From positions 2,504,001-2,568,000 of the forward strand of contig OU015664.1 in NCBI GenBank assembly GCA_907165275.2: 64,000 bases of DNA. Reading direction: 5' to 3'. A program made the position numbers and the translations under genes. The notes under the pieces are model-generated. The model did not search any database. It had not been told where the DNA came from and saw only the letters and a program-made list of their open reading frames with translations. Shown one piece after another: positions 22,931 to 33,240 of this stretch; within the stretch, counting starts at the first letter, position 1; each line of letters starts with the position of its first letter. This DNA is from Zygaena filipendulae. Its lineage: Eukaryota > Arthropoda > Insecta > Lepidoptera > Zygaenidae.

Positions 22931-23156
22931 TATACCTACGTATTATTATATTTTCTAAACAATGTGAAATCAAAACTGTTAAAAACAAATTTGCGACATT
23001 AAAAAAACTGTATAAACTAGATTATATTTATCAACTCACGTAGTTTTATTGCGTCTATCTAACTGAAATTATCATCATTCCATTCCCATTTCTGCATGCC
23101 TTCTGGTGTTGCAGATACTGTAATCGAATTTATAATGGTGGAATACTTTGCCTAAA
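22931..23156. other. 3' flank of the four-transmembrane gene and of U1
   Basis: About 23070-23120 (TCTGCATGCC..CTGGTGTTGCAGAT) resembles the SINE/LINE tail also seen at 29930-30060. No AATAAA close to the stop; an ATTAAA at about 22999 could serve. Confidence 0.4.
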
Positions 23157-23318
23157 AGGGGACAGCGCGTACGCAGTCCCCACTACCAAAAATTACGCGT
23201 CCGAGTTATCCACATTAGGGATAATCGCAAGGGTCAACCCCACCGCAGTGCAATGGAGGGGCCTCGCCCTGGGGGAACCGCCTTCGTGATCACGGTGTCC
23301 CCTACGCCAGGTAAGTAT
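23157..23318 (-). ncRNA. U1: U1 spliceosomal snRNA
   Basis: Read on the minus strand the RNA begins ATACTTACCTGGCGTAGGGG at 23318, the invariant U1 5' end whose ACUUACCU pairs with 5' splice sites. It then shows stem-loop I with loop GATCACGAAGG (U1-70K site), stem-loop II with CCATTGCACTG (U1A/SNF site), the GATTATCCCTAATGTGGATA stem-loop III, a single-stranded Sm site AATTTTTGG, and a terminal stem GGGGACTGCG...CGCTGTCCCC ending at about 23158. Length about 162 nt is normal for insect U1. All functional parts appear intact, so it may be an expressed gene, but snRNA pseudogenes are common and I could not confirm a promoter PSE upstream (23319-23400). It lies between two four-transmembrane genes. 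Confidence 0.92.
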
Positions 23319-23655
23319 GAAAAAAAAATGTGAGCTGGGAGCGTCAGTGTTTTTTGGCGAATCTCTAAAGCGTGATACAACTTGTTAAGTCACTATATAG
23401 TGACATCTATTGATACTTTGGTGGACTATTTTATGGATATGTTTTCTATAAACTAACTATAAACTAACTGGGTCTTACTGGTTGTGTCTGATCTGTTTCG
23501 AAGGACCACAAAATAAATAGGCACTAGATATAAAGTAAAACTTGCTCTGCTTTAATGACAAACGTCAAAATATTTTTATATCTACACTTAGCACCTGGAG
23601 GCATTGTTGTGCCCCCGCCAAGACGAGCTAAGTGAAGCGCAGGGACACTACCTAC

Positions 23656-23765
23656 CTTTTCTCGATGCGTTCGTCGTATTTTTGAACCCTTATAACTTGT
23701 GTTTGAATTATACGAGATAAACAAAACTCTCGGGATATTATGTCAATAGCGGACTTATTAAACAT
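23656..23765 (-). CDS. Possible first coding exon of an unknown gene
   Basis: ATG at 23765 opens 36 codons without a stop, then AAAAG|GTAGGT, a good donor, in phase 2. The peptide (starts MFNKSAIDIISREF, ends YDERIEK) has a soluble, protein-like composition but I recognise no family. No second exon was identified, and a chance open frame of this size is quite possible. Confidence 0.25.
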
Positions 23766-24798
23766 AATATAAAGTTTGAATTGCATAGCTCATACTTTAG
23801 ATTTTATTGATATCGAAAAAACCCTGATTTCCTCACTGACTCACTGATGGTATTGCTTAGGGTATTTTCTAACGTCCTAGAAATTTGAAATTTGGTATGT
23901 AAGCTAGTATTATTACACAAACAACAAAAAAAATATAAAACTTGTAACTGTTATCCTCCAAACCCTTAAACTAGGGGATGGAAAGCCTCTAACTCTACAC
24001 GACCTAACTCTACAAGGCCTAACTTCACAAACTCTACACCTTAATCAAAATTTGTGGCTTGACCGTTTCTTTATAACAAGAACTGTTACAGAAAAGTATT
24101 GAACAGTGGATGATTTTTTCACCTTATAGCGAAATTAACATAACCAGTATTGGTTGATGAAGTATATAGTTGAAAGTAGTACCTAGTTAGCTTGGCATCC
24201 CAAGGTAATTAAGTTCAAAAATCTTCGGATGACCTTATTAAACTTTACAGAGATAGAGCCTGTACCGAACATTGATTAGCATTGTTATTTGTTGGCTTTT
24301 GTTCTGAGAAAATAGAGAAATTTCCTATATGAAACCATCATACCTGTAATATTATACTAACCTAGAAATGGGGCACGGACACGGGCTTCGAGGCCCCTTC
24401 AAACAACCGCAAGGGATCGCGGATAAGTCGTTAAGACAGCTATTGTTAATGTTATAGATACTTAGATAAAATTTTCCATACAAAAAGCCTCTTAAATCCT
24501 TATGAAAAGAGCTGTTGACATCTGCATAGAATATTATTCTGTGTTATTATAACAAGATACTTGAAAAGACGGTTAAGATACATTTTGAAAGTTCACTATA
24601 ATAAAAAGTAGGTAGTAAATGTTATAACATTAATTCAGTTTAAGTTCTATAAGATTTTTACAAAAATAAGAGTAAGAACTTTCATAAATAATATATTGAC
24701 CGATATAATTAAAGGAAATGCAACAATTTTATAGTATTTATGAATAATGGGATAAACTACGTAAATAAATAAGTATATACCAGCTCAAATACAGGTAT
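23766..24798. other. Intergenic stretch, no gene seen
   Basis: AT-rich. Short direct duplication near 23990-24050 (CTCTA.A.GACCTAACT words). Nothing else recognised. Confidence 0.5.
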
Positions 24799-25144
24799 AA
24801 TAGGGATGTTGACTACTTGAAAAATTGAAAATCAAAATTCTAATTAGTTCGTCAGTTAGAAAATAAAAAAAACAATAGACACGTATTTTTTGCTTTTTTA
24901 AATAAATAAAAATATATAGAGATAAAGCGCATTAAAGTTTAGGATGAGGAGGTCGTGACGTCACTAACCGCAAAACCGCCATACAAACTGTCAGAATAGT
25001 GACGTCACGCGAAATTTTAACTCAATATATCGCCGTTATTTTTTGATTACGTAAAAAAAGAAAAAATACGTGTCCAATATTTTTTAATATTTTTGTAATC
25101 TACAAGACGGACTAAAAAATAAAAAATTAGTCAACATGCCCATT
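24799..25144. mobile_element. MITE family C, copy 1
   Basis: Ends AATAGGGATGTTGACTA and TAGTCAACATGCCCATT are inverted repeats. The interior has two TGACGTCA palindromes (24957-24964 and about 40 bp further), AAAGCGCATTAAAGTTTAGG and GTACAAACTGTCAG-like words. Near-identical copies at 26811, 54492 and 57007. No coding capacity. Confidence 0.8.
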
Positions 25145-25393
25145 ACAAGGGAATCTTGATTTTTAATTATTTAGGTATATTTTAGACAAGTTTGGTGTTT
25201 TAAATTATAGGTATTACTGGTAAAATCATCTATTGGAGATCCCTGGTGGAATTCAACTGAAGTTGAATTTCAATATTTGAATGTTACAATTTAAGCTAAT
25301 AAGCCACAACAAATTATTACCTAAAAACTTACTACAGCGATGTTGTTACCAAAATTAAAAAACACCCTAATGGTATTGTCAATACAACATGCT

Positions 25394-25526
25394 AAAGCCA
25401 GCTCCACATTCACCCGAGAATCTTGCGAGAACGCGATAAAACCATCGACAACGTGAATGTGGAGCCGATTCTCCGCCTTTTCTCGCATTCCCGCAAGATT
25501 CTCCCGAGAATGTGGAGCGGGCTTAA
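25394..25526. repeat. Foldback element
   Basis: AAGCCAGCTCCACATTCACC at the left and its near reverse complement (GAATGTGGAGCGGGCTT) at the right; arms extend inward over CGAGAATCTTGCG. About 133 bp with an inner GTGAATGTGGAGC repeat. Confidence 0.65.
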
Positions 25527-25594
25527 GAACGTTATAAAATGACGTGAACCTGGGAACCTATAAAGTTGCGTTATATATGGAGTTGTTCTATTTC

Positions 25595-25830
25595 ACTAAC
25601 CGCCGCACTCAGAGTCGACTTTAATGATTACTTAGTTAAGTATAGATTTATAAAACAAAATTGGCGCAATCAGAGACGTTCAGTAAATTATTGTTAATTG
25701 GCATTTAATGAGATGTAACTTAATTAGTTAAATGCCAATTCACATTAATTTATTAAACTTGTCTGATTGCGGCAGTTTTGTTTTAAAAATCTATACTTAA
25801 CTAAGTAATCAGTGCGGCGGTAAGTTCGTT
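25595..25830. repeat. Large AT-rich foldback
   Basis: ACCGCCGCACT ... AGTGCGGCGGT ends. Inner arms match for about 90 bp (GATTACTTAGTTAAGTATAG with its complement, GCCGCAATCAGAC, TTGGCATTTAA). Only the left side has a 12-bp insertion after CGCACT. Likely a MITE able to form a long hairpin. Confidence 0.7.
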
Positions 25831-26810
25831 TGGCTATGATTGTGTTGAGATGTGCCCATGTACTTTGCTTAGTTTGCGTAACGTTGGAAACGCTAAGTTT
25901 CTATTACAACGATGTTCACACACACAAATTCGCTCATTGGTACACATCACGAATACAGCCAAGGTAGAGCGGCAGAAATAGAACTATATACCTATATAAC
26001 GTTACTATATACTATACATGTATAACTACCTATATTAAATACATAGGTACTAGTCATATCATCCTATGTGGGAGAAGATGTTTGGTGCGCCTGTGTTTTC
26101 AATTCCATCCAATAACTTAACACAACCAACAAACAATACAGGAGGAGACCTGAAACGAAAAAAAAATAATTAAATTGGATTGTAATTTTCTACTTGTCCT
26201 TTTTGTTAAAAGATGTTTGTTAGAAGTAAATTTTAACCCATTTCTAAATACTAATAATTATTGTCGTATCGGCTGACAATGTAATATTATTATAACATGG
26301 AGTTGATCTAATAATGGAGCTATGGAAATATGGTAATTATACGACGCAACGTCATCCATTGCTTTCACCACACGTTTTAGGAATGAATCCTTCATTTAAT
26401 CTAATAAATATAAAAATATCTGCGCCACCGAGCTTCTAGATAAAACGAAGTTTTCTAAAAATTAAACCTAGCTATGTCGATAAACGCCCCCCAAAACCCC
26501 CTGCATACTAAATTTTATGAAAATCGTTGAAGCCGTTTCCGAGATTCAGATTACAGTACATATTATATGTATACAAGAATTGCTCGTTAGATTCAGTGTA
26601 GATAACGTAATATTAGGTTTCTAGCCCCAAGGACCGTCTTTCATCGATATTACGGGGATGGCGGTGAAAGGGTTAAAATTACACTCTGTGTATTGGACGT
26701 AATACCGTACTTATTTCCGTTTATGATCGACAACTTATTAATGTTGATTTGTAAACTTTATTCTATATAAATGTTCACTTTGCCTTTACCTAAACATTTC
26801 AATAGGGATG
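25831..26810. other. Intergenic stretch with one dispersed repeat
   Basis: About 26400-26590 carries the lepidopteran block ATTTTATGAAAATCGTTGAA..CCGTTTCCGAGATTC and ends near AAGAATTGCTCGTTAG; class unknown. The rest shows no gene. Confidence 0.45.
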
Positions 26811-27130
26811 TTGACTACTATTGAAAATCAAAATTCTAATTAGTCCGTCAGTTAGAAAATAAAAAAACAATAGACACGTATTTTTTGCTTTTTTAAATAA
26901 ATTAAAATATACAGAGATAAAGCGCATTAAAGTTTAGGGTGAGGAGGTCGTGACGTCACTAACCGCAAAACCGCCATACAAACTGTCAGAATAGTGACGT
27001 CACGCGAAATTTCAACTCAATATATCGCCGTTATTTTTTGATTACGTAAAAAAAGAAAAAATACGTGTCCAATATTTTTTAATAATCTACAAGACGGACT
27101 AAAAAATAAAAATTAGTCAACATGCCCATT
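26811..27130. mobile_element. MITE family C, copy 2
   Basis: Same ends and interior as copy 1 with only scattered differences and a shorter A/T tract. Both TGACGTCA sites intact. Confidence 0.8.
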
Positions 27131-27237
27131 ATGTATAGTGAGCATCAATAAAAGTATTCGTATTTATTCACAAAATTTTTTAAAGGAATCTTATCGTAAT
27201 ACTATTAGAGTTCAATAACGGCCAGACACTAATGCGT

Positions 27238-27676
27238 TAAGGGTGCGTACAGACTATGTAACATGTTAGATAACTTGTGTTAATTGTTATATAACCTGTA
27301 TACTGTTATATAACATTATGCAACCTTGTTATTCAACATTGCAACAAACAATACTGTACAGATTAGAATAACAATGCAATATAACAACAATGTTATATGT
27401 TTCTCGTTCTTCAGTGGTTCCTACTTCCTATGCTATCCATAATGTCGTCGCTGAGAGGACGTTTTACCAGCTGCGGCAGCGTTTGTTTTACTTTTTGTTA
27501 ACAAAATAAAAACAAAAAAAACGAACGTGACTAATTTATATAACACTAGCTGCCCCGCGCGGTTTCACCAAGCATTTTATATGTATAGATGTTATTAAAA
27601 CATTCAGTATCCAGATTGCCTGCAACATGTTGTGTAACATGTCATGTTATACATAAAGTCTGTACGCATTCTTAAT
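27238..27676. mobile_element. MITE-like element with a Helitron scrap inside
   Basis: Ends are inverted: GGGTGCGTACAGACTATGTA and, at the right, a TAAAGTCTGTACGCATTC match. Inner words include TTATATAACA repeats. 27545-27590 is the 3' tip of a Lep1-type Helitron (CTAGCTGCCCCGCGCGG). Part of the interior (GTTTCTCGTTCTTCAGT, GCTGAGAGGACGTTT) recurs reversed at about 31155-31265. Confidence 0.5.
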
Positions 27677-28902
27677 GTACAATTTATTTTATCCTTATTT
27701 TGCAATAGTTACCTACTTACCACTTGGTAAAAGCTTTGAGCGTAAAAACATTATGACCCTCAGAAACTTCGCATATGTACTCAGTGATGCTTTTAGTGTG
27801 GCAAACTCACCTCTATGAATATTAAATCATTTAAGACGAATTTTCTTAAATAATATATAGTATCAATCAAGATCAGACATGGTAAAATCAAGTAGGTAAA
27901 GACATATAAGTCTTGGCATATAAGTATATTGGTCTTGGCATATAAGTAGCGGTCACCATACATAGCAAATGCGTCACGATATCGCTCGACGACTGCTGAC
28001 ACTAACATATTTCCTCGTCATTATGTTAAGATTCAAAAATAAACACGAGATTTTATCCATAAAAACTCAATAGCCAATCAAATAAGGTACCTACTTATTT
28101 TTTTTTGTAAATTTAAGTTTTTTTTACTGTATGATTAAACAAGGTTTCTATTTAGTTCAATTCTTAGATTTGAATAAAAAAAATAAAATTTTGACATTAA
28201 GTTGGAATCGCCACCTACTAGTTATTTATTCTCTAAATATACCTACTACAATTAAACTTGGCGTATAAAATATTTAAGTGATCGAATACAGAAAAAGAGA
28301 ATCAAAAGACATTTAACCGAAAAATCCGAACGCAGCACCCTTTTCATAAAACAAGTCTTTAGGAGTTTTTGAAGGGAATCGATGATGTTGTTTCTCTAGA
28401 TTCTCTAGAGAAACAACATCATAGAAGGTATAAATATTGTACAAGTGGAATTAATGTTATAACATATGATTTAATTTTTGAAAAGAGTGCACTTAAATCT
28501 TCAATATTCAAGATGAATTATCATCTAATATTTATTAAAATGTTATGATTGCTGTAAGATTCAACAACTGCAAAAGATGGCTGCATATCTCTGATGCTGA
28601 GTGTACCTACATTATACAATTTCTTTTTCAATTTCTTGTGCATTGTTACTTGCAATAATGTGCATACTGCATACCACTGATTGGCATGCATGTAATTATT
28701 ATAACTAAATACTGTATGACGTGTTAAGCTATATGCTGTTGGTGTGCCAATAAATAAATACATAAATGATCACCAAAAAATTACGAAGAGATTTTGCAGT
28801 CTATATATTACCATAATCTGCGTTTTCAAATATATCTTTCAACGAGGCTTAATTAGGTAGGTACATGGACCAATTAAATTAATTGGTCCATTGTAGGTAC
28901 AT
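27677..28902. other. Intergenic stretch with uncertain exon and hairpin
   Basis: 27793-28008 minus holds an open frame with hydrophobic middle and a GTGAGT donor-like end, but no family match and internal duplicated words (TTGGCATATAAGTA), so I do not call it a gene. A perfect hairpin lies at 28382-28422. No named repeat otherwise. Confidence 0.4.
28382..28422. repeat. Perfect 19-bp hairpin
   Basis: ATGATGTTGTTTCTCTAGA, a 3-base loop TTC, then the exact reverse complement. Not part of a recognised repeat. Confidence 0.85.
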
Positions 28903-29111
28903 AATCCTACTAATATTATAAATGTGAAAGTGTGAATGTTTGGATATTTGTATGTTTGTTACTCAATCACGCAAAAACGGCTGAACGGATTTGGATGAAA
29001 TTTGGCATGCAAGTTGTCAGGGGTACAGAGAAGGACATAGTGTACTTTTTATCCCGGAATTCCCGCGGGAACTCTGAAATTACTGCGGGTGAAACCGCGG
29101 GGCACAGCTAG
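28903..29111 (+). mobile_element. Lep1-type Helitron, complete copy
   Basis: TCCTACTAATATTATAAATG start, all internal blocks, CGCGGGGCACAGCTAGT end. About 209 bp and one of the best-preserved copies in the window. Confidence 0.7.
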
Positions 29112-29116
29112 TATTA

Positions 29117-29340
29117 TACAAATATACTAGCTGTCCCCGCGATATCATCCGCGGTAATTTCGGAGTTCCTGTGGGAATTCCTGGATAAAATATAGATAAG
29201 TATATAAACCTTCCTAATGAATCACTCTATCTATTGGTGAAAACCGCATGAAAATCCGTCACGTAATTTTAAAGATCTAAGCATACATAGGGCCAGACAG
29301 ACAGCGGGAAGCGACTTTGCTTTATACTAAGTAATGATTT
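29117..29340 (-). repeat. Lep1-type Helitron, inverted neighbour
   Basis: ACTAGCTGTCCCCGCG start only about a dozen bases after the preceding copy's CTAGT, so the two 3' ends face each other. Ends in ACAGACAGCGGGAAGCGACT, typical of the variable 5' region. Confidence 0.55.
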
Positions 29341-29367
29341 ATTGTACCTTGATGTTGTAACTTGTAC

Positions 29368-31825
29368 CAGATAAAAGTGAAACAAGAAGTCTTCAATGCT
29401 CATACCGATAGCGATCAATCCGAAGACAAGAGACATGAGCCACGCAGCAAAGTTGACCTCAGCGCTGTACATGCAGATTAGTACTATCAGCAGGCAGAAG
29501 GTCTGCGCCAGCCACATGCCTGTGATCACCGACCAGCTCAATATCACCGATGATTTGTTCTGTTATAAAAATGGACACTTTCTAACTTTTACTTCTACGG
29601 CTCTCTCAAATTTTATGTTAAAATAAAACGTTATAAGTTACTTTCAAATCAAACGTGTGATAGAATCGCTGTTTTTCAGTAAGTATATCTTTTTAGGGTT
29701 CCGTACTCAAGGGTTAAAATGGGACCCTACTACTAAGACTCCGCTGTCCGTCCGTCCGTCTGTCTATCTGTCCGTCTCTCACCAGACTGTATCTCTATGC
29801 TGTCTAAGTATTACGATCCTTGATAGCTAGACGGTTAAATTTTCACAGAGAATGTATTTCTGTAGCCGCTATCGCTATAATAACAAATACAAAAAAAAGA
29901 ATAAAATAAATATTTAAGGGGGCTCCCATATAATTCCATCCCCATTCCAGGTCGGCAACGCACCTGCATGCCTTTGGTGTTGCAGATGTCCATGGGCGGC
30001 GGTAATCACTTACTATCAGGTGTACCACTTGCCCGTTTGCCCCATATGACATAAAAAAAAAACAACAACAAACGTGAATTTGACCCTCTACTATACAGTA
30101 AGGTGAAGTAGTTATTGGGAGACCGTGTTCATAGATATTCCGTTTTCATAGGTACGGGGCCCTTCGTGTGCGAGCCCGACTCGCACTTGGCCGGTTTCTT
30201 CACGAGTGAAAACATACAGGAGACCACAGTGAGTTAGGTTGCTTTATGTATAAAGCAGGGTGTAACAAGCTATTTAAAATGTACACCTAGTCTACTAGAA
30301 CTTCTCAATTGGTGTTCTCACTAAGAGCTTCAGCTTACTCACGTTTTTCACGCCCCAAATGAACCATATGTTGACAAACAGCATTATGAAACAATAGATG
30401 GTAGCGGCGACGTTAAGACTGAATGCATTTCGCCAGGAGTAGTCCGGACAAAGGTCGCACTTTTTGACGTTGTCCACCTGGATGGTCGTCACGCAGAGAG
30501 CAATGCAACAGCAGACCATCACGCACTGGAAAATATTATATATACAACGTGTTAATGAATTAACTGAAAACTAGAAAGTAGTTTGCTAAGAATCAACTAG
30601 CGAATCGATCGCACTATGTTTTAATATGGGTTATATTTTTTCATTTTTACTAGCCCATGTCTAGATTATTTATAATACAATATTAGGCGCGTACGCCGCC
30701 CGCAGCAAAAAATTCGAACCGCTAGGCGCCGGCGTATAGCTTGGAATTTCGTAGATAGGTCACCTCCAAACTAATGTTGAATAACTTTTAAAGTATAAAT
30801 GTTTTTGACATAAAATATATATTTTATATGTATATAATAAATTGTTTATTTTTTTAAATGGGGTGTATCAGGTTTTCAGTTAATTAATTAACACGTTGTA
30901 TAAAAGAAAATCACGCCTTTATTATGATGCGTACACACTACATCTTCTATCTATATCTACTATAATAAAAGAGTAGAATCCACGATTTTGTACATTGAAT
31001 ATTTTTAAGTTAAATTGACAGGGGGCGATAAAAGAACAGTAACTAACCACAAAAAAGAGTTTTTAAAATTCTTTTCTGTCTGTCTGTCTGTCTGTTCGCG
31101 ATAATCTCCGAATCTACTGAACGGAGTGTCATGCGGTTTTCACATGTAGATAAAGCTTAGAAACGTCCTCTCAGCGGTGACATTGTGTACAATCACAGAT
31201 AATATAATACTATGTACAATGTACATTGTACATATAGCAGATTACTGAAGAACGAGAAACGACAATGACGCACCGTTAAAGTTAAAAGATTATTAAAAAT
31301 GTTTGTAGTTGTTCGGCTTCTAATGTAGGAGGACAGGTGTAGCAGTTTAGAACCGGTCACCGTGAATTTTATTAGTGAAGGGTAAAGTCCAATAAATAAA
31401 AATAAAATAAAATGCCAACTATTCAAGATATCGAAAAACCATTAATACAGATCGATAGCTCAGATTTGTAAAAGTTAAAAATCTACCAGTGGCTTTTTAG
31501 TTACCTTATACCACGGCAAAAAAAAAACAAATTAACCTTTCGTGCCTAATTTATGCCGCAATTTTTTACTCAATTTTCAACATGACTACGAGTCTACTCT
31601 ACTGTAATATATTTCAGAAAGAAATTAATTTGGTCGCATGCCTCGTCTGTATACCGATAAACATTTTTTCCTCAGTACATTGCTTAATATTATATGATTT
31701 TCAAGATGTATTTTATTAAGTAAAAACAGACATACCGTCATAAATATGCTGACGGTCAAAGTTCCTTGGTATAAATTGTAACAGCAAAAAAATTTTTTTG
31801 GTAAAAACTTTGATATTATCTTCAT
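29368..31825 (-). CDS. Four-transmembrane insect protein, second gene, 3' end not found
   Basis: Exons: 31736-31825 (ATG, 30 codons), 30343-30525 (61 codons), 29368-29559 (about 64 codons), all in phase 0 with GT-AG borders. The protein starts MKIISKFLPKKFF and has hydrophobic segments over residues 22-45, 72-88, 98-122 and 128-152, with a C-D-L-C pair in the first outer loop. Topology, a phase-0 intron before exon 3 and the N that opens exon 3 match the plus-strand gene at 16.8-22.9 kb, so the two are likely diverged paralogues facing each other. The end is unsure: possible donors are G|GTATGA inside the last helix, CTG|GTACAA (used here) or AAG|GTACAA, and no final exon was found. Read straight through, the frame would end at 29269 inside a Helitron copy. 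Confidence 0.65.
29690..30200 (+). repeat. Lepidopteran 'GGGTTCCGTACTC' repeat with nested retroposon
   Basis: Starts TTTAGGGTTCCGTACTCAAG, with GTCCGTCCGTCCGTCTGTCT, and ends GCCCGACTCGCACTTGGCCGG, a very common lepidopteran dispersed repeat. Its body is split at about 29929/30065 by the retroposon tail listed next. Lies in the intron between exons 2 and 3 of the minus-strand membrane gene. Confidence 0.65.
29930..30064 (+). mobile_element. Retroposon 3' tail (SINE/LINE) nested in another repeat
   Basis: GGTCGGCAACGCACCTGCAT, GTGTTGCAGATGTCCATGGG, GGCGGTAATCACTTACTATC, then CCCATATGACATAAAAAAA. This poly-A-ended block is the typical 3' end of lepidopteran SINEs and related LINEs. Partial relatives at about 19530-19593 and 23070-23120. 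Confidence 0.6.
30545..30898. mobile_element. MITE family A, copy 2
   Basis: CAACGTGTTAATGAATTAAC and its inverse at the ends; interior GTACGCCGCCCGCAGC. Located in the intron between exons 1 and 2 of the minus-strand membrane gene, 20 bp upstream of exon 2's acceptor. Confidence 0.75.
30955..31165 (+). repeat. Lep1-type Helitron (long subfamily), 5' half
   Basis: CTACTATAATAAAAGAGTAG start, TTTTAAAATTCTTTTCTGTC, TGTTCGCGATAATCTCC, then AGATAAAGCTTAG where the match stops. The 3' half is missing. Confidence 0.55.
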
Positions 31826-32364
31826 CTCGAATATCCTTAATACTCAGGGTCAGGAGTAATCGAATTCACTAAAAATATGTAATAGTTTTTCAAAGAAAAA
31901 TTTTAATGGGTTATTTTACTATATGTATAAATAAACAATTCAAATCTGTAATAAGTCGAAACCAACCCGATTGCAGTTAAAATGAAAATATTATGTAGTT
32001 TTATCGAAAGATTTTTCCTGATTCGAAACTTTGTTCACTTACATTGCATAGGTACTATAGCTGTTACCCGTGACTCGTGAGTTCGGTCTATGGTTCGGTT
32101 TAGAAAATAAGAAACGAAAGACATTTTACTTTTGAAATTGAAAATTGAAATTGAAAATAACTTTATTTGGCACAATCATTGATTTAGCATATCAATGGGC
32201 ACAATACACAAAAAATGCAAACACTTAAAACTAATACACTGATTGTGTTGCGCCAAAAAGGCGACCAACTCAGCATAAGTCGGGTGGTGGCTAAGACCAT
32301 CCGCCGCTGGTCTTCCGCTGGAGCCTTGCGGGGGCGTACAAATAAACAAACTCACATTCGCATT
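31826..32364. other. Upstream of the minus-strand membrane gene; LINE-tail-like stretch
   Basis: 32140-32340 looks like a reversed LINE 3' end: CAATTTTC/GAAATTG simple runs, ACTTTATTTGGCACAATCAT, then GC-rich CCGCCGCTGGTCTTCCG. No gene seen. Confidence 0.4.
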
Positions 32365-32627
32365 TGGAAATAGATAAAAGCAATAGTGTGTTAACTGTTA
32401 ACCCACGCTGGAGAAAATTTTAATTAAATCGTGTTTGAAAATTAGATCTATAGCGCCGTTTTGTGTCAAAATTTTTTTACTTTCAAAATTTAATTGTTAG
32501 GTATTTAAAAAAAAATAATATCTAAAGTAAACACATAATTAAAAACGTTCTATAACTCTCAATAAAGCGTTCTGTATCAATAACTTAATTTTGTGGGTTA
32601 ACATGTTATTGCTTATCCTACGCCTAA
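32365..32627. mobile_element. MITE family B, copy 2
   Basis: TGGAAATAGATAAAAGCAAT start and GTGGGTTAACATGTTATTGC end; right tip degraded. Preceded by the 5' end of a reversed Helitron (ACTCACATTCGCATT). Confidence 0.65.
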
Positions 32628-32854
32628 CTATTGTTAGGATTATTACTTATATGTATTAGTACCTAAAGAATTTTGTTTCCCAAACAATAAATTATAATAA
32701 TACTCGTAAGCAACAATGATATTTTGGTAAGCACCCTCCAAACACCAGCCAATTGTGACATCATGAGTAGGAGACGGGGACAACAAAGTAAGTAGGTAAC
32801 CTAGCTAGAATTTTTTTTTATTAAAGATTATTATATTATAATAATCTATACATA

Positions 32855-33083
32855 TAAAGGCTTTGTCCTGAATGACTGATGGATCAACGCACAGCCCAAA
32901 CCGCTGATCGTAGAGACCTAAAACTTGGAGGGTGTGTTCTTTGTATGACGTAGGCTTCCGATAAGAAAGGATTTTTGAAAATTCAACCCCTAAGGGGATG
33001 AAAAGGTGTTGTAAAGTTTGTATGGAACAATTCCGCGGAACCTTCGAAATTATCGCGGGTGAAACCGCGCGGGACATCTAGTA
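32855..33083 (+). mobile_element. Lep1-type Helitron, subfamily with TACGATCAGCGG-type core
   Basis: Starts near CTATACATATAAAGGC, passes GGATCAACGCACAGCC, CGCTGATCGTAGAGACCT, TCAACCCCTAAGGGGATG, and ends CGCGCGGGACATCTAGT. Same subfamily as the palindrome at 20611 and the copy at 63178. Confidence 0.6.
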
Positions 33084-33240
33084 TTATATAAGTATGGTAC
33101 AGGTCCTGTATATTTTTTTTATTTAGTTGTTTATTACTTACTTGCTTTGGAGTTATTGTTATCTAAAGAGAGAAAAGATTAAATTTTTTGTGTGTTTGTT
33201 GGGTTTTAATGGATAGGCAAACCCAAAAACTACCGGTAGA

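Noticed and set aside
27793..28008. Minus-strand open frame with a hydrophobic middle and GTGAGT end, considered as last exon of the second membrane gene
   Set aside because: Its phase would truncate the fourth helix, it has duplicated internal words, and I see no family resemblance.
28903..29111. Repeated short GC-rich units across the window considered as a CRISPR-like array
   Set aside because: Spacing is irregular, both orientations occur, and the units are Helitron copies in a eukaryotic genome.
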